From NCBI GenBank assembly GCA_947683425.1, contig CANTUQ010000008.1:2270501-2334500 (forward strand): 64,000 nt of DNA, in the 5' to 3' direction. Below are positions 35,830 to 46,919 of the stretch, piece by piece (the first letter of the stretch is position 1; each line of letters opens with the position of its first letter). The stretch comes from Excoecaria cochinchinensis. Its lineage: Eukaryota; Streptophyta; Magnoliopsida; Malpighiales; Euphorbiaceae. The translations under genes were made by a program, and so were the position numbers. The notes under the pieces were generated by a model. The model did no database searches, had not been told where the DNA came from, and worked only from the letters and a program-made list of their open reading frames with translations.

Positions 35830-37098
35830 TCATCCCTGAGCCTCTGCCTCTCTTTCTACTTGTTCACACCCTGCACTGCTTACTACTGGCACCAAACTGT
35901 CCACATAGCTATAGAACTCACAAGTGAAATCAACACCACAAATTGGAAGGTTCTTGAAGGTGCGATTATAAGGATCAAAGAACGATAATGTGATACATTG
36001 CTGCTCCACTCGCTTCAGTAGCAACTCAGTATCATTATAAACTCCAATTGGGGTGCCAAATCCTGAAGAACTCACTTCTTCCATTAGATGTAGTTTACTC
36101 CAAGACTTGCTATTCCCATCAGCACTACAGTTTTCCTCCAATACCCACAATTCGATTAGATTAATGGGTATTCCACATTCAGCAAGAACAGGCAATGCAG
36201 GATAAACTGCTAAAGCAATTGATTCTTTAAATTTCACAACTTTACAGCAAATCCCACCTGAAAAATCTGGTATTGGTAAACGTCTAAATTCTTCATTACC
36301 AAGATCAAAACAAACAATACATCTCCTATTCCCATTAAAACCATTAGCAACCCAACACAAAGACCCGTTAACAGGAACACCATGTTGCCCTTCATTGATC
36401 ACACAAGAACCAATTTTTTCATCAAACCTTGCTCCATCAATCAGCCTCCATGAACCTGTAATCCAAGAGAAAACCTCCGCCCTCACAATATGGGAATCAT
36501 CAGATTTACAATGGAAATTCACAATCCTTACCAATTTGTAATCATTCGTTTGGCGACTATACCCAAATCCAGTAGAAACCATCCAAATGGGTATCCTCGA
36601 TTCGTTGATTTTAGGTCTGGGTATAAGCTGAAATTGCTTGGTACATATGTTCCAAAGCACAAAAGCCGTAGCGTAACACGGCGAGATATCGAGACACAGA
36701 ATCCCATTGCAAGACCCAACAATCTTCGGGAACCGAACCAGAGAACCCAAAAAAGGGATTCGAATTTCACGAGGAATACCTGTCCGATTATCGATCAAGG
36801 AGAGAGAGAAATTGGCGCCGGTGGAGTTGTGGAAACGGTGAATCAGAAGCGAGGGACGGCGAGAGGAGCGGCGGAGATGGGCGGAGATGAAGTCATCGGA
36901 GTTGATTAGAGAGTAAAAGAGTTTGGAAACTGATTCGAATCGTTTAATTGATTTGATGGGTAATCGAGAAAGGATGTCTTTGATGAGATTAATATGGTGG
37001 AGAAGAGAAACTGTAGAATCGTCAGCCATAGATGAATCTTCAGTAGCTGCTGATGTTGTTAGTGTCATCGCTGTTGTTGATCGTCGCTTACTCTTCAT
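35830..37098 (-). CDS. F-box protein with FBA_1-type associated domain
   Basis: A single uninterrupted 422-codon frame, the only apparently intact host gene here. The F-box lies at residues about 36-77 (INLIKDILSRLPIKSIKRF, then SVSKLFYSLINSDDFI). Such domains bind SKP1 and place the protein in an SCF ubiquitin ligase. The C-terminal part resembles the F-box-associated interaction domain type 1: VGSCNGILCLD (about 127-137), STGFGYSRQTNDYKLVRIV (175-193), VNGSLCWVA and VCFDLGNEEFRRLP. It should recruit a substrate, which cannot be named. Length is usual for the family (350-450). The ATG at 37098 gives the longest product; Met24 (37029), just before the F-box, is an alternative start. No introns, as common in this family. 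An AAATATATGTAAATAAA-like TATA candidate lies about 60 bp upstream. Confidence 0.92.
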   Translation of the reverse strand: MKSKRRSTTAMTLTTSAATEDSSMADDSTVSLLHHINLIKDILSRLPIKSIKRFESVSKLFYSLINSDDFISAHLRRSSRRPSLLIHRFHNSTGANFSLSLIDNRTGIPREIRIPFLGSLVRFPKIVGSCNGILCLDISPCYATAFVLWNICTKQFQLIPRPKINESRIPIWMVSTGFGYSRQTNDYKLVRIVNFHCKSDDSHIVRAEVFSWITGSWRLIDGARFDEKIGSCVINEGQHGVPVNGSLCWVANGFNGNRRCIVCFDLGNEEFRRLPIPDFSGGICCKVVKFKESIALAVYPALPVLAECGIPINLIELWVLEENCSADGNSKSWSKLHLMEEVSSSGFGTPIGVYNDTELLLKRVEQQCITLSFFDPYNRTFKNLPICGVDFTCEFYSYVDSLVPVVSSAGCEQVEREAEAQG

Positions 37099-37290
37099 AG
37101 AGAATCTGCGCGGTTGTGCGTATAAAAGGAATGGAAAATGAAATTCTTTTTATTTACATATATTTTTTGTAAGGTTTTTGTTAGGGTTCATTGAAAATAA
37201 CTAATTTTGTGAAAATTAAGGAGTGCGAGTGAAAGTAAATTTAATTCTCTCCCTTTGCCATTTTTTTATTTTTTATTTTTTATCATTAGA

Positions 37291-37565
37291 GTCCAACCAT
37301 ATTTAAATTATTTAAAAATCCAACCGAATTTAAAAATAAATTATGCAAGTTCAGTCATATCTAAAATACTTAAAAATTAGATTGAATTTTTAAAAAAATT
37401 ATACGAATCCAATCATATTTAAATTATTTAAAAATTGAATCGAATTTAAAAATAAATTATATGAGTATAGCCATTTAAATTATTTTAAAATCGAATAAAA
37501 TTTGAAAATAAATTATATGAGTCCAACCATATTTAAATTATTTAAAAATCGGATCAGATTGAAAA
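37291..37565. repeat. tandem repeat of about 58 bp, nearly five units
   Basis: Units of the form GTCCAACCATATTTAAATTA, TTTAAAAATC, AACCGAATTTAAAAATAA, ATTATATGA repeat at about 37291, 37349, 37408, 37465 and 37521 with substitutions. Just upstream of the F-box gene. Confidence 0.85.
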
Positions 37566-38338
37566 ATATATTACACGGTAAAGTTTACCGAACATAATAA
37601 AAATTTGCTAGGTTAAAAAATAATAAATAAAAAAAAAATGTGGTAAATAAGGTTGGGCTTTTGGCTTTCTTTCTTTTATAAAAATTCAATTTTTAGACCC
37701 AATGGTTGCACATAGGCCTTAACTTTTGAAGTGCCTATCAGCATTTCCTTAATTAATTAACCCAACTTGTTTGTGAGCCCTTGTCATATTGAAATTAATT
37801 ATTATTTTTCGTCAACATATTGAAATTAATTAATTTACAGGACTTAAATTGTCATTTTACAGGGTAAGTAAAAATTAATCAAATTTTCCAACATTACTCT
37901 TACGGCTGCACTGATATCTCTCGGAGAAAATCAATAATGGAATTAAAAAATAAAAATAATTATTCTCTCAGTTCCACTTTAAGCGGCTTTTAATTTTAAA
38001 TATTTTTTATCTTAAAATATAATTTTTTTTTTCAATGTCGAGTGGCAAAATCACAAAATTTATAATGTCATAACAACAAAATTCGGTATTGATAATTAAT
38101 GATGCAATTTATATCTTCAGAATAAGGTAATGACAAAACCCTATTCTAAGAACGAAAATATTCTAATTCGAAAATAATCTTAGCATAAAAGGAAGTCTGA
38201 TTCTATCTGACAAACAAGGGAAAATCCTAAATGAGGATTCTTGGGCTATAAATCAGGGTTAAACTCCCATATTCAACTTGCAATATTTCCACTAAATTTA
38301 CTCTAAATCTATTTCGAAATAATTATTTAGTTATCTTT

Positions 38339-38394
38339 TATATATATATATATATGTATGTATATATATATATATATATATTTTTTTTTTTTTT
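38339..38394. repeat. (TA)n microsatellite followed by a T run
   Basis: Alternating TA with two TG interruptions, ending in a run of T. Confidence 0.95.
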
Positions 38395-39953
38395 GCCTAT
38401 AGTATACTTTTGTGTGTGCACGTGCGTTGTACAGGGGAAAAATAATATTTACAAAATAAATATTAGGATTAATTACAAAATAAAATTTGAATATAAAGCA
38501 ATTATCAATTCTAGAACAAAAGAACTTACAATGTCATTGGAAAAAATGAATAGTGATAAAATAGAAGTATAGAACTAATGATAATTTTATAAAAATTCTT
38601 CAATTTAATTTAATAATTAATAAAATATCAAAATCTTTAATTATAATTTTTTTTGTTTAATTTGATTTTCTAAGTAAAAATTATTTTCAGAAATAAGCAA
38701 TTTTATCCATAAAATACTAAAATAATTTTTTTCAATTATTTTATCAATTTTTAAAAATAATGCTTATTTTTTCTTTATTTTTAATTTAGTTATCTTCAAT
38801 ATTTATTATCAACATTCATTAATTATTAGTACAACTCTACAAAAGAAATATGATATTAAAAAATATTAACAAAATTTAATTTCCATTTCGTGACATTTTT
38901 TTTTGAAACATATTTGGACAAAGTTAGAAATTTTTAAAAAATATTTCTCAATTTAATTATCAACAAAATTTTATTATTAATTTTTAGTTGTATTAATAAC
39001 TAAATAATAATTCAATCAAATATTAGTGTTTTAATTTAATTTGTTTTACATAATTATTTTTAACATTCATTAATTATAAAAATAAAGAATTACTAAATAA
39101 TATTAATTGCAGAATAAAAAATAAACAGAATTATTTTTTTAAAAAAAATGAATTTCCATTATTTTTAGCAGAAAAACTAACAAAATTTTTTCATTGAAAG
39201 GATATCTAAAGTTTGAAACTGATATTATATATTTTTTTAGCTTGAAATTGAAAACTATTATATAATTTTAATATGATTTTGTAATTAATCTTAAATAATA
39301 TCTATAAATAAAATGAATAAACTATGCATTAATTTACCAAAAGATATAGGATTGATGTTTGATATTAACTCAAATTAAATTCTTCTTTCAACATCCTATC
39401 ATTAACTCATCTTATAGAATTAAAAAGGAAAAATCCATCTTAAGTCCCTAAATTTTCAATTTTTCTACATTAAATTCTGTACAAAAAGAATTATACAATG
39501 AATCCCTATACCATTCCATTTATGCATATTAGAGCCTAAACAAACTTTGTTAACATGAGTGCATTTCAAACATTGTTAAAGTAGTGTGAAGGCCAAATGA
39601 AAATACATGTGGGCCCACATAACTAAAAAAATACTTTTAAACCACATCAGATTTTAATATATATTTAGTGTCAATATTTTAAATAATTTTAATAAATAAA
39701 TAGTTACGAAATTTTTATATACAGTAATTTTAATGAATAGTAATTATCGGACCGAAAAACGATTTTCGATTGGGCCGAAAATATTCATGGAACCTAATGA
39801 ATACATTTTGAGAATTATGGAATTGATTTTGAGAGAATTTGAGTTTGGAAAGTGGGAGAAATAAATTATAGTGAGAAATGGGTGAATAAATGCATTTGGG
39901 CTTGATTTTGGGTTGGCCCATTTGGAATACTCTAGCATGGCCCATTAAGAAGA

Positions 39954-39963
39954 CCTATAAAAG
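39954..39963 (+). promoter_or_regulatory. TATA box of the long chromovirus-like LTR
   Basis: CCTATAAAAG followed about 25-30 bp later by a pyrimidine-rich stretch. A strong consensus match; activity not shown. Confidence 0.5.
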
Positions 39964-41066
39964 GCAGAAAAATCTGTCTCTCTCCAGATTTTTCTTTCCC
40001 CTTCTCCCACCTTCCTTGGCCGAATGGCTTTCTTCTCCCTTTCTCCATATTTTCTTCATTTCTTTTTCAAATTTTCCACCAAATTAAAGCTTTCCAAGTG
40101 AAATTCAGCCCCTCTTCTCAAATTTAAACATCTCTAGAGCTTATTGGGAGTGAAAATTTGGGTAGAAATCAAGAAGCGAAGATTATGGGTCAAAAATCAA
40201 GTAAGTGATTTTGAAGTTTTTAAATTGATTTGATGGTTTTTATGGTTAGATTTAAGGGTAATAAGCTTGATTATATGATTATATTGAGAAAAGAAAGCAA
40301 GAAATTAATGAAATCCATTGTTGAGTTTTTGGCCACTTTAGGGATATAGGAAGAAAATGATGTTTCTAGGATGAAAGGCTAAGGAAATGAAAAGAAAAGT
40401 GTAGAAATCAAGAAATTGAGGTATATGGATACAATATCCCTTAATTTCCATGAAATTGTTATGTATGTTTAATTATGTAGGTTATGTATATGTGTGTATG
40501 AGGTATGTTTAGTTGAAATTAAAGTTATAAGCATGTAATTGGAGGTTAAAAATGATGAATTGAGTGGGTAAAATTGAATGAGCCAAATTGGAATGTAAAA
40601 CCTTAGCTTGGCCGAATAGGGACTGAAGGTTTAATGGTATATACTTTGATGTCTTATGACATACAAATGTGTATTTATGTTAATTAGTATGTAATTTAAT
40701 CGAATTAATGATAATTGATGAAAGAATAAATTTAAAGATGAAATTGTCACCTTGGCCAAATGTTTAACCATAGAATATTATTGAGTATTTTGTTAATCTA
40801 GTAAAAGTAATGATAGAAAATAAGCATGGAATTAAATTTGGATGTATTATAATGATTTGAGAAATTGTACAGCTCAATTGGGTATGAAATAGGTTAATAT
40901 TGTATTATGTCTTTAATGAAATCAATGGAACAATGATGTTTAGAATGAAGTAACAGTATAAATAGAGAAAAACATAGATAATAATTAGTACTAAAGTGAG
41001 TTGAAGGGAAAAGAATACAAAGGAGAGATAAAGTATGTTAGCCTAATGGAATAATTGGATAATTAA

Positions 41067-43258
41067 TGTAACAACCCGATTTGGACACTAGAAATTTTGG
41101 TTATGTGTTGGACGAGAGGCAGCTTGGGAGTTGGACACCTGTATTTTATACATGTGTTAGTAGGGAATTAACTTAAGGGAGATACATTATTGAAGGGGTT
41201 TGGCATTAATTAAAGTTAATGGGGGAGTTAATGCAGCTAGTGGAAGTAATTAATTTTGGATGAGGGTTGACCGGCTACCCCTTTGTTCCGCTCCAATTTT
41301 GTTTTGCTTTTAGCTTTTATTCTTTTTCCATTTCTTTTCTTTTCTTCTTCTTTTGGTTGCTCCTTAAGAGAGTTACTTGGATTGGTTTGAAGAGAGTGTT
41401 GTGAGGGTTAAGTTGGTTCTTATGAAGAGGTAAGTAGTGGATTTCCATGTATTGGTCTTCTTCTTCTACTTGGTTTTGTGTGTTTGATTTAAAGTATAAG
41501 AGGATTGATTCAAGTGTTATTTGAATGATTTTGTTGAAACTATTGACAAGAGATCAGACAAAGGTAAGGAGAAGATTGGAACCGATTAGAGAGAAGTGAT
41601 TAAGCAACCTAAAGGTTGGGATCGAGTGTGATTTTAGTTATTTCTGCATGTGTTTGAGCATTTTATGCTTGATTAGAGAGATGTATAAGCAGTGATGCAT
41701 GATGAGCTTTGATTAGTTCATTAGTTTTGTTTTAGTTGTATGACTGTTATGTCTTCATTTTGATTGCTTGCAGTGTTTGAAGGAATTAATATGTTAAGAT
41801 TTTAGTCGAATAGTAAAAATTTGAGTATTTATTGATGATGGACGTTTTTGAGCGTTTTGGAAGTATGGTTTTATATGATTTTGTTCATTTTATTTGTTTG
41901 CTGCTCCGAGTCGTGTTCGCCAGCACGACTCGTGTCTTTGGACTTTAACACGAGTCGTGACATTGTGCATGACTCGTGATAGCTCCTCTCCGTAGAGTGA
42001 GCACGAGTCGTGGAGGAAGTGCAGCTTCCTCTGTAGGGAGAGCACGAGGCGTGCTCAAGTGCACGAGTCATGTAGTATAGCTTGTCCGGTTCCGAGACGT
42101 GAAAGCCAGCCTGCTCGGCATGTACATCTCGCTTAGCATTTATAGCCTGCTCGAAATGTACATCCCGCTCGGCATGTACAGTCTGCCTAGCATGTAGAGC
42201 CCGTTCGGCTAGAAGAGTCATTTGGCATGCAGGGAGAGCATGAGGCGTGTTCAAGTGCACGAATCGTGTAGTATAGCTTGTCCAGTTCAGAGATATGGAA
42301 GCTAGTCCGCACGGTATGAAGAGCTCCGCTTGGCATGTAGAGGCCCGATCGGACTGAAAATGATTTTTCTCATGTTTTGCTATTGTCTTGTTAATGATAG
42401 TGATTTTGGATAATGAATGTATTGTAATTTTGAGAGAGTGAGTTGAGCCTGAAGTGTCATAATAGTGGATAGGTAAGAATGCTTATAAAGGGTTAACGTG
42501 CGGCTGCTATCGTGACCTTAATTGGTCTATCAACGAATACCTAGTGTATTCAATTTTGAGTTAGGTCTCTAGAGTTTGATACTGTTTATCAGTATTTGAA
42601 GTAAAGTACCCATATCCACCATTGTTGAGAATTCAGGCTACTATATGGTTTGTAGTGTACAAGAGGTGTAGTAGAGACTTGTATATGTATATGAACATAG
42701 TATGACATGATATTGATATTGATATTGTTTACCATATTTGGATTTTTGCACATAGAAGATGTTATAGTGTGATGTTATTTGTTACAAGGTTATATGTATA
42801 TGGTTATTTGTAAATGACATGACTCTTGATATGCATTTGATCTATTTGTGACTTCGCTCGAAGTCTATTGCTTCTGTTTATCCCCACTAAGCGTTATCAC
42901 TTAGCACGGACATTTATTTCCGTATAGGTTTGCTGGATTGGATCAGTGAGTCCGCATCTGCAGGTCATGGCCACTAGGAGCTTGTTTATGATCTTTTTAT
43001 ATAAGATAGAGTTTCTTATGTTTTGAGTAACATCATTATGTATATAGAAAGGTATAGTAATAAAGTGTAAATGTTAATTGTATTGTACATGTATCGAAGA
43101 TGAATATGTATTAAGTATAAAGTATTTATAAGAGTAGTAAGTTTAGCCCCAGATATTCTAATTATTTTCTTATTATTGCTTTTGAGTAGGAATGATTATG
43201 CGTTTATGTTTGTTGCGTGGTGCCCTGATTTCCTCCCAAGGGGTATTAGGGTGTTACA
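41067..43258 (+). repeat. 5' LTR of the gag-only chromovirus-like element
   Basis: TGTAACAACCCGATTTGG...GGGTGTTACA. Contains a cluster of CACGAGTCGTG-type inverted repeats (about 41905-42080) and a stem-loop at 42885-42908. The minus-strand frame at 41871-42260 crosses this cluster and is not a gene. Confidence 0.92.
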
Positions 43259-43263
43259 TTTAT

Positions 43264-43275
43264 TGGTATCAGAGC
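43264..43275 (+). other. primer-binding site, tRNA-Met type
   Basis: TGGTATCAGAGC, the usual initiator-tRNA-Met complement, begins six bases after the 5' LTR. Confidence 0.9.
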
Positions 43276-43413
43276 TTAGGTAGATGGTTCAGGACTATAA
43301 GATGTACAGTATAGGTTAAATGTCCGAGTTTGTCTAGTGTCGTGGCCAAATGTAGATGTTATTTATTTTGCAGAGCATAGATGTAGTCCGACCCGAGTGA
43401 GAACATAGGAGAG

Positions 43414-44456
43414 ATGACTGGTAGTGTGAATTCGATTCGTGTAGTTCCGCATATGCATGAGCAAGAGAGAGAGGAAAAAGCTGGTTCGGTTCAGGACAAC
43501 CCGATTCTGATGCAAGGGCTAGTGCAAATTTTAGATAGACTAATGACTCCTAAGGCTCCAATGGACATGTTAAGAATAAAGGAGCCGAGAAATTTAGTGG
43601 AACCTCCTTGGATCAGTCTGACATAGCAGAGTTCTGGCTTAAAAGAACTGGAAGAATTTTGCAAGAAATTAATTGCTCACAGAATCAGAGAGTAGCTTGT
43701 GCTGTGTCATTGCTGCAGGGTGCAGCTTATGACTGGTGGAAGTTAGTATTGGGAAACCCACAACGGCCAGTAGAGTTATCGTGGGATTTCTTTGTCCATG
43801 AGTTTAAGGAGAAGTATGTGACGAAAGCGTATAGAGAGGCTAAGTGGAAAGAGTTCGTAGGCCTCAAGTAACGGAGTATGACTATCGGAGAGTACGAGAA
43901 AGAGTTCAGTTGTTTGAGTAAATATATGACCGATATTCTGTTAATAGAAGATTTTTAGTGCCGACAGTTTGAGGATGGGCAAAGAGAAAGCATTAGAGGA
44001 CCACTATCTGCTATGGTTACGTTGCAACTAGTGAGTTATTATAGATTGGTTTTGGCAGCCACGAAATTAGAAGACTCCAAGTTGTTGAGATAGAAGAGAG
44101 AGCAAAAGAGAAGGTTTTCGAGAGGAGACGAGGGTACTGGTAGAAGAGTTATAGAAGTAAAAGGAGGAAGAGAAGATCAAAAATCAGTGCAAGTGCCAAC
44201 ATCAGTTGGGAGTGTAGTGCCACTTGCCAATAGAGGAAGTGTAGCACCAAAGTGTACTCATTGTGAGAGGTACCATTGGGGTGAGTGTAGGAAACTCACT
44301 GGAGCCTGTTTAAAGTGTGGCAGTATGGAGCACATGCTTGCTAAGTGTCCCAAGACAAGAGAGAATGTAGCCTCGCAAGCAAGCAAGGAAAAAGGGAATG
44401 TGTCTGGAGCTGTTAGAAGTGGAAGAGGAAGAAGTGGAGCTAATAGATTGCTATAA
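43414..44456 (+). pseudogene. gag of the chromovirus-like element
   Basis: Begins MTGSVNSIRVVPHM. After a one-base frameshift near 43580 the gag core AEKFSGTSLDQSDIAEFW, QGAAYDWWKLVLG and FFVHEFKEKYVTKAYREAKW is readable. In that frame stops lie at 43869-43871 and at two later TAG codons. The C-terminus has two CCHC fingers, CTHCERYHWGEC and CLKCGSMEHMLAKC, in the Tekay/Del arrangement. Gag would form the particle and bind RNA. No pol follows. Confidence 0.85.
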
Positions 44457-44650
44457 AAAACAATTGAGAAGCCTTTTCCTTTCGAAGGTCAGCCTAGAGC
44501 ATATGCAATGATTGGAGAAGCGGTAGATGCACCTGTTGGTTCTTCTGGTAAGTTCCTGTAGTATTTGAGTTATTTTGTTTGGTTTATATAGAGCATAAGA
44601 TAGACTGTGTTTATGTTTATTATCGGGAAAATTTCGAGGACAAAATTTCT

Positions 44651-44664
44651 TAAGGGGGAGAGAA
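44651..44664 (+). other. polypurine tract of the chromovirus-like element
   Basis: TAAGGGGGAGAGAA immediately before the 3' LTR. Confidence 0.85.
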
Positions 44665-44665
44665 T

Positions 44666-46919
44666 TGTAACAACCGGATTTGGACCCTCTAAGTTTTGGT
44701 TATGTGTTAGATAAGTGGCAGCCTGGGAGTTGGACACCTGTATTTTATACATGTGTTAGTAGGAAATTAACTTAAGGGAGATACATTATTGAAGGGGTTT
44801 GGCATTAATTAAAGTTAATGGGGGAGTTAATGTGGTTAGTGGCAGTAATTAATTTTGGATGAGGGTTGATCGGCTGCCCCTTTGTTCCTCTCCAATTTTG
44901 TTTTGCTTTTAGCTTTTATTCTTTTTTTTTCTCCTTTGGTTTCTGCCGTGCTCCCTTTGATTTTCCATTTCTTTTTCTTTTCTTCTTCTTTTGGTTGCTC
45001 CTTAAGAGAGTTACCTGGATTAGTTTAAAGAGAGTGTTGTGAGGGTTGAGTTGGTTCTTGTGAAGAGGTAAGTAGTGGATTTTCATGTATTGGTCTTCTT
45101 CTTCTACTTGGTTTTGTGTATTTGATTTAAAGTATAAGAGGATTGATTCAAGTGTTATTTGAATGATTTTATTGAAGCTGTTGACAAGAGATTAGACAAA
45201 GGCAAGGAAAAGATTGGAACCGATTAGAGAGAAGTGATCAAACTACCTAGAGGTTGGGATCGAGTGTGATTTCAGTTATTTCTGCATGTGTTTGAGCATT
45301 TTATGCTTGATTAGAGAGATGTATAAGTAGTGATGCACGATGAGCTTTGATTAGTTCATTAGTTTTGTTTTAGTTGTATGACTGTTATGTATTCATTTTG
45401 ATTACTTGTAGTGTTTGAAGGAATTAACATGTTAAGATTTTCGTCGAATAGTAAAAATTTGAGTATTTATTAATGATTGACATTTTTGAGCATTTTGGAA
45501 GTATGGTTTTATATGATTTATTCATTTTAATTATTTGCTGCTCCGAGTCGTGTCCGCCAGCACGACTCGTATCTTTGGACTTTGACACGAGTCGTGACAT
45601 TGTGTACGACTCGTGACAGCTCCTCTCCGTAGATTGAGCACGAGTCGTGGAGGAAGTGCAGCTTCCTCTGTAGGGAGAGCACGAGGCGTGCTCAAGTGCA
45701 CGAGTCGTGCAGTATAGCTTGTCCGGTTTCAAGATGTGAAAGCCAGCCCACTCGACATGTACATCTCGCTCTGCATGTACAGCCAGCTCGAAATGTACAT
45801 CCCGCTCGGCATGTACAGTATGCCCAGCATGTAGAGCCCGTTCGGCTAGAAGAGTCGTTTGGCATGCAGGGAGAGCACGAGGCGTGCTCAAGTGCACGAG
45901 TCGTGCAGTATAGCTTGTCCGATTTTGAGATGTGAAAGCTAGTCCGCTCGGCATGAAGAGCTCCGCTAGCCATGTAGAGCCCCAATCGGACTGAAAATGA
46001 TTTTTCTCATGTTTTGCTATTGTCTTGTTAATGATAGTGATTTTGGATAATGAATGTATTGTAATTTTGAGTGAGGGAGTTGAGCCTGAAGTGTCATAGT
46101 AGTGGATAGATAAGCATGCTTATAAAGGGTTAACGTGCGGCTGCTATCGTGACCTTAATTGGTCTATTGACGAATACCTAGTGTATTTAATTTTGAGTTA
46201 GGTCTCTAGAGTTTGATACTGTTTATCAGTATTTGAAGTAAAGTACCCGTATCCACCATTGTTCAGAATTCAGGCTACTGTATGGTTTGTAGTGTACAAG
46301 AGGTGTAGTAGAGACTTGTATATGTATATGAACATAGTATGACATGATATCGATATTGTTTACCATATTTGGATTTTTGCACATATAACAGGTTATAGTG
46401 TGATGTTATTTGTTACAAGGCAGTATGTATATGGTTATTTGTAAATGACATGACTCTTGATATGCGTTTGATCTATTTGTGACTTCGCTCGAAGTCTATT
46501 ACTTTTGTTTATTCCCACTAACCGTTATCTCTTAGCACAGACGTTTATTTTCGTGCAGGTTTGCTAGATTGGATCAGTGAGTGCGCATCTGCAGGTCATG
46601 GCCACTAGGAGCTTGTATATGATCTTTTTGTATAAGATAGAGTTTCTTATATTTTGAGTAACATCGTTATGTATATAGAAAAGTATAGTAATGAAGTGTA
46701 AATGTTAACTGTATTGTACATGTATTGAAGATGAATCTGTATTAAGTATAAAGCTTTTGTAATATGTACAATTTATATATTTATAAGAGTAGTAAGTTTG
46801 GCCCCAGATATTCTAATTATTTTCTCTTTATTGCTTCCGCTTTTGAGTAGGAATGATTATACATCTATGTTTGTTGCGTGGCGCCCCGATTTACTCCCAA
46901 GGGGTATTGGGGTGTTACA
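44666..46919 (+). repeat. 3' LTR of the gag-only chromovirus-like element
   Basis: Near copy of the 5' LTR with small indels (for example an extra pyrimidine-rich stretch near 44930-44965). The CACGAGTCGTG cluster recurs at about 45540-45715. Frames at 45424-45985 are repeat shadows. Confidence 0.92.

Larger units (their letters stand above)
37099..39740. other. intergenic DNA upstream of the F-box gene
   Basis: 2.6 kb, AT-rich. The first 100-150 bp hold the likely promoter of the F-box gene (minus strand). Two simple repeats lie inside (listed separately). The frame at 38354-38572 starts in a TA repeat and is not convincing. Confidence 0.5.
41067..46919 (+). mobile_element. gag-only chromovirus-like Ty3-gypsy element, target duplication ATTAA
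   Basis: Two LTRs of 2192 and 2254 bp, flanked by ATTAA (41062-41066 and 46920-46924). Only about 1.4 kb separates them, with a tRNA-Met-type primer site, a damaged gag and a polypurine tract. Protease, RT, RNase H and integrase are absent, so it was mobilised in trans. The double zinc finger of gag points to the Tekay/Del group. Confidence 0.9.

Noticed and set aside
36490..36909. Frame opposite the F-box gene
   Set aside because: It is a shadow of the F-box coding strand and lacks any family motif.
41871..42260. Frames with repeated Arg/Cys/His peptides (also 45424-45985)
   Set aside because: They are antisense or sense shadows of the LTR palindrome cluster and differ between the two LTR copies.
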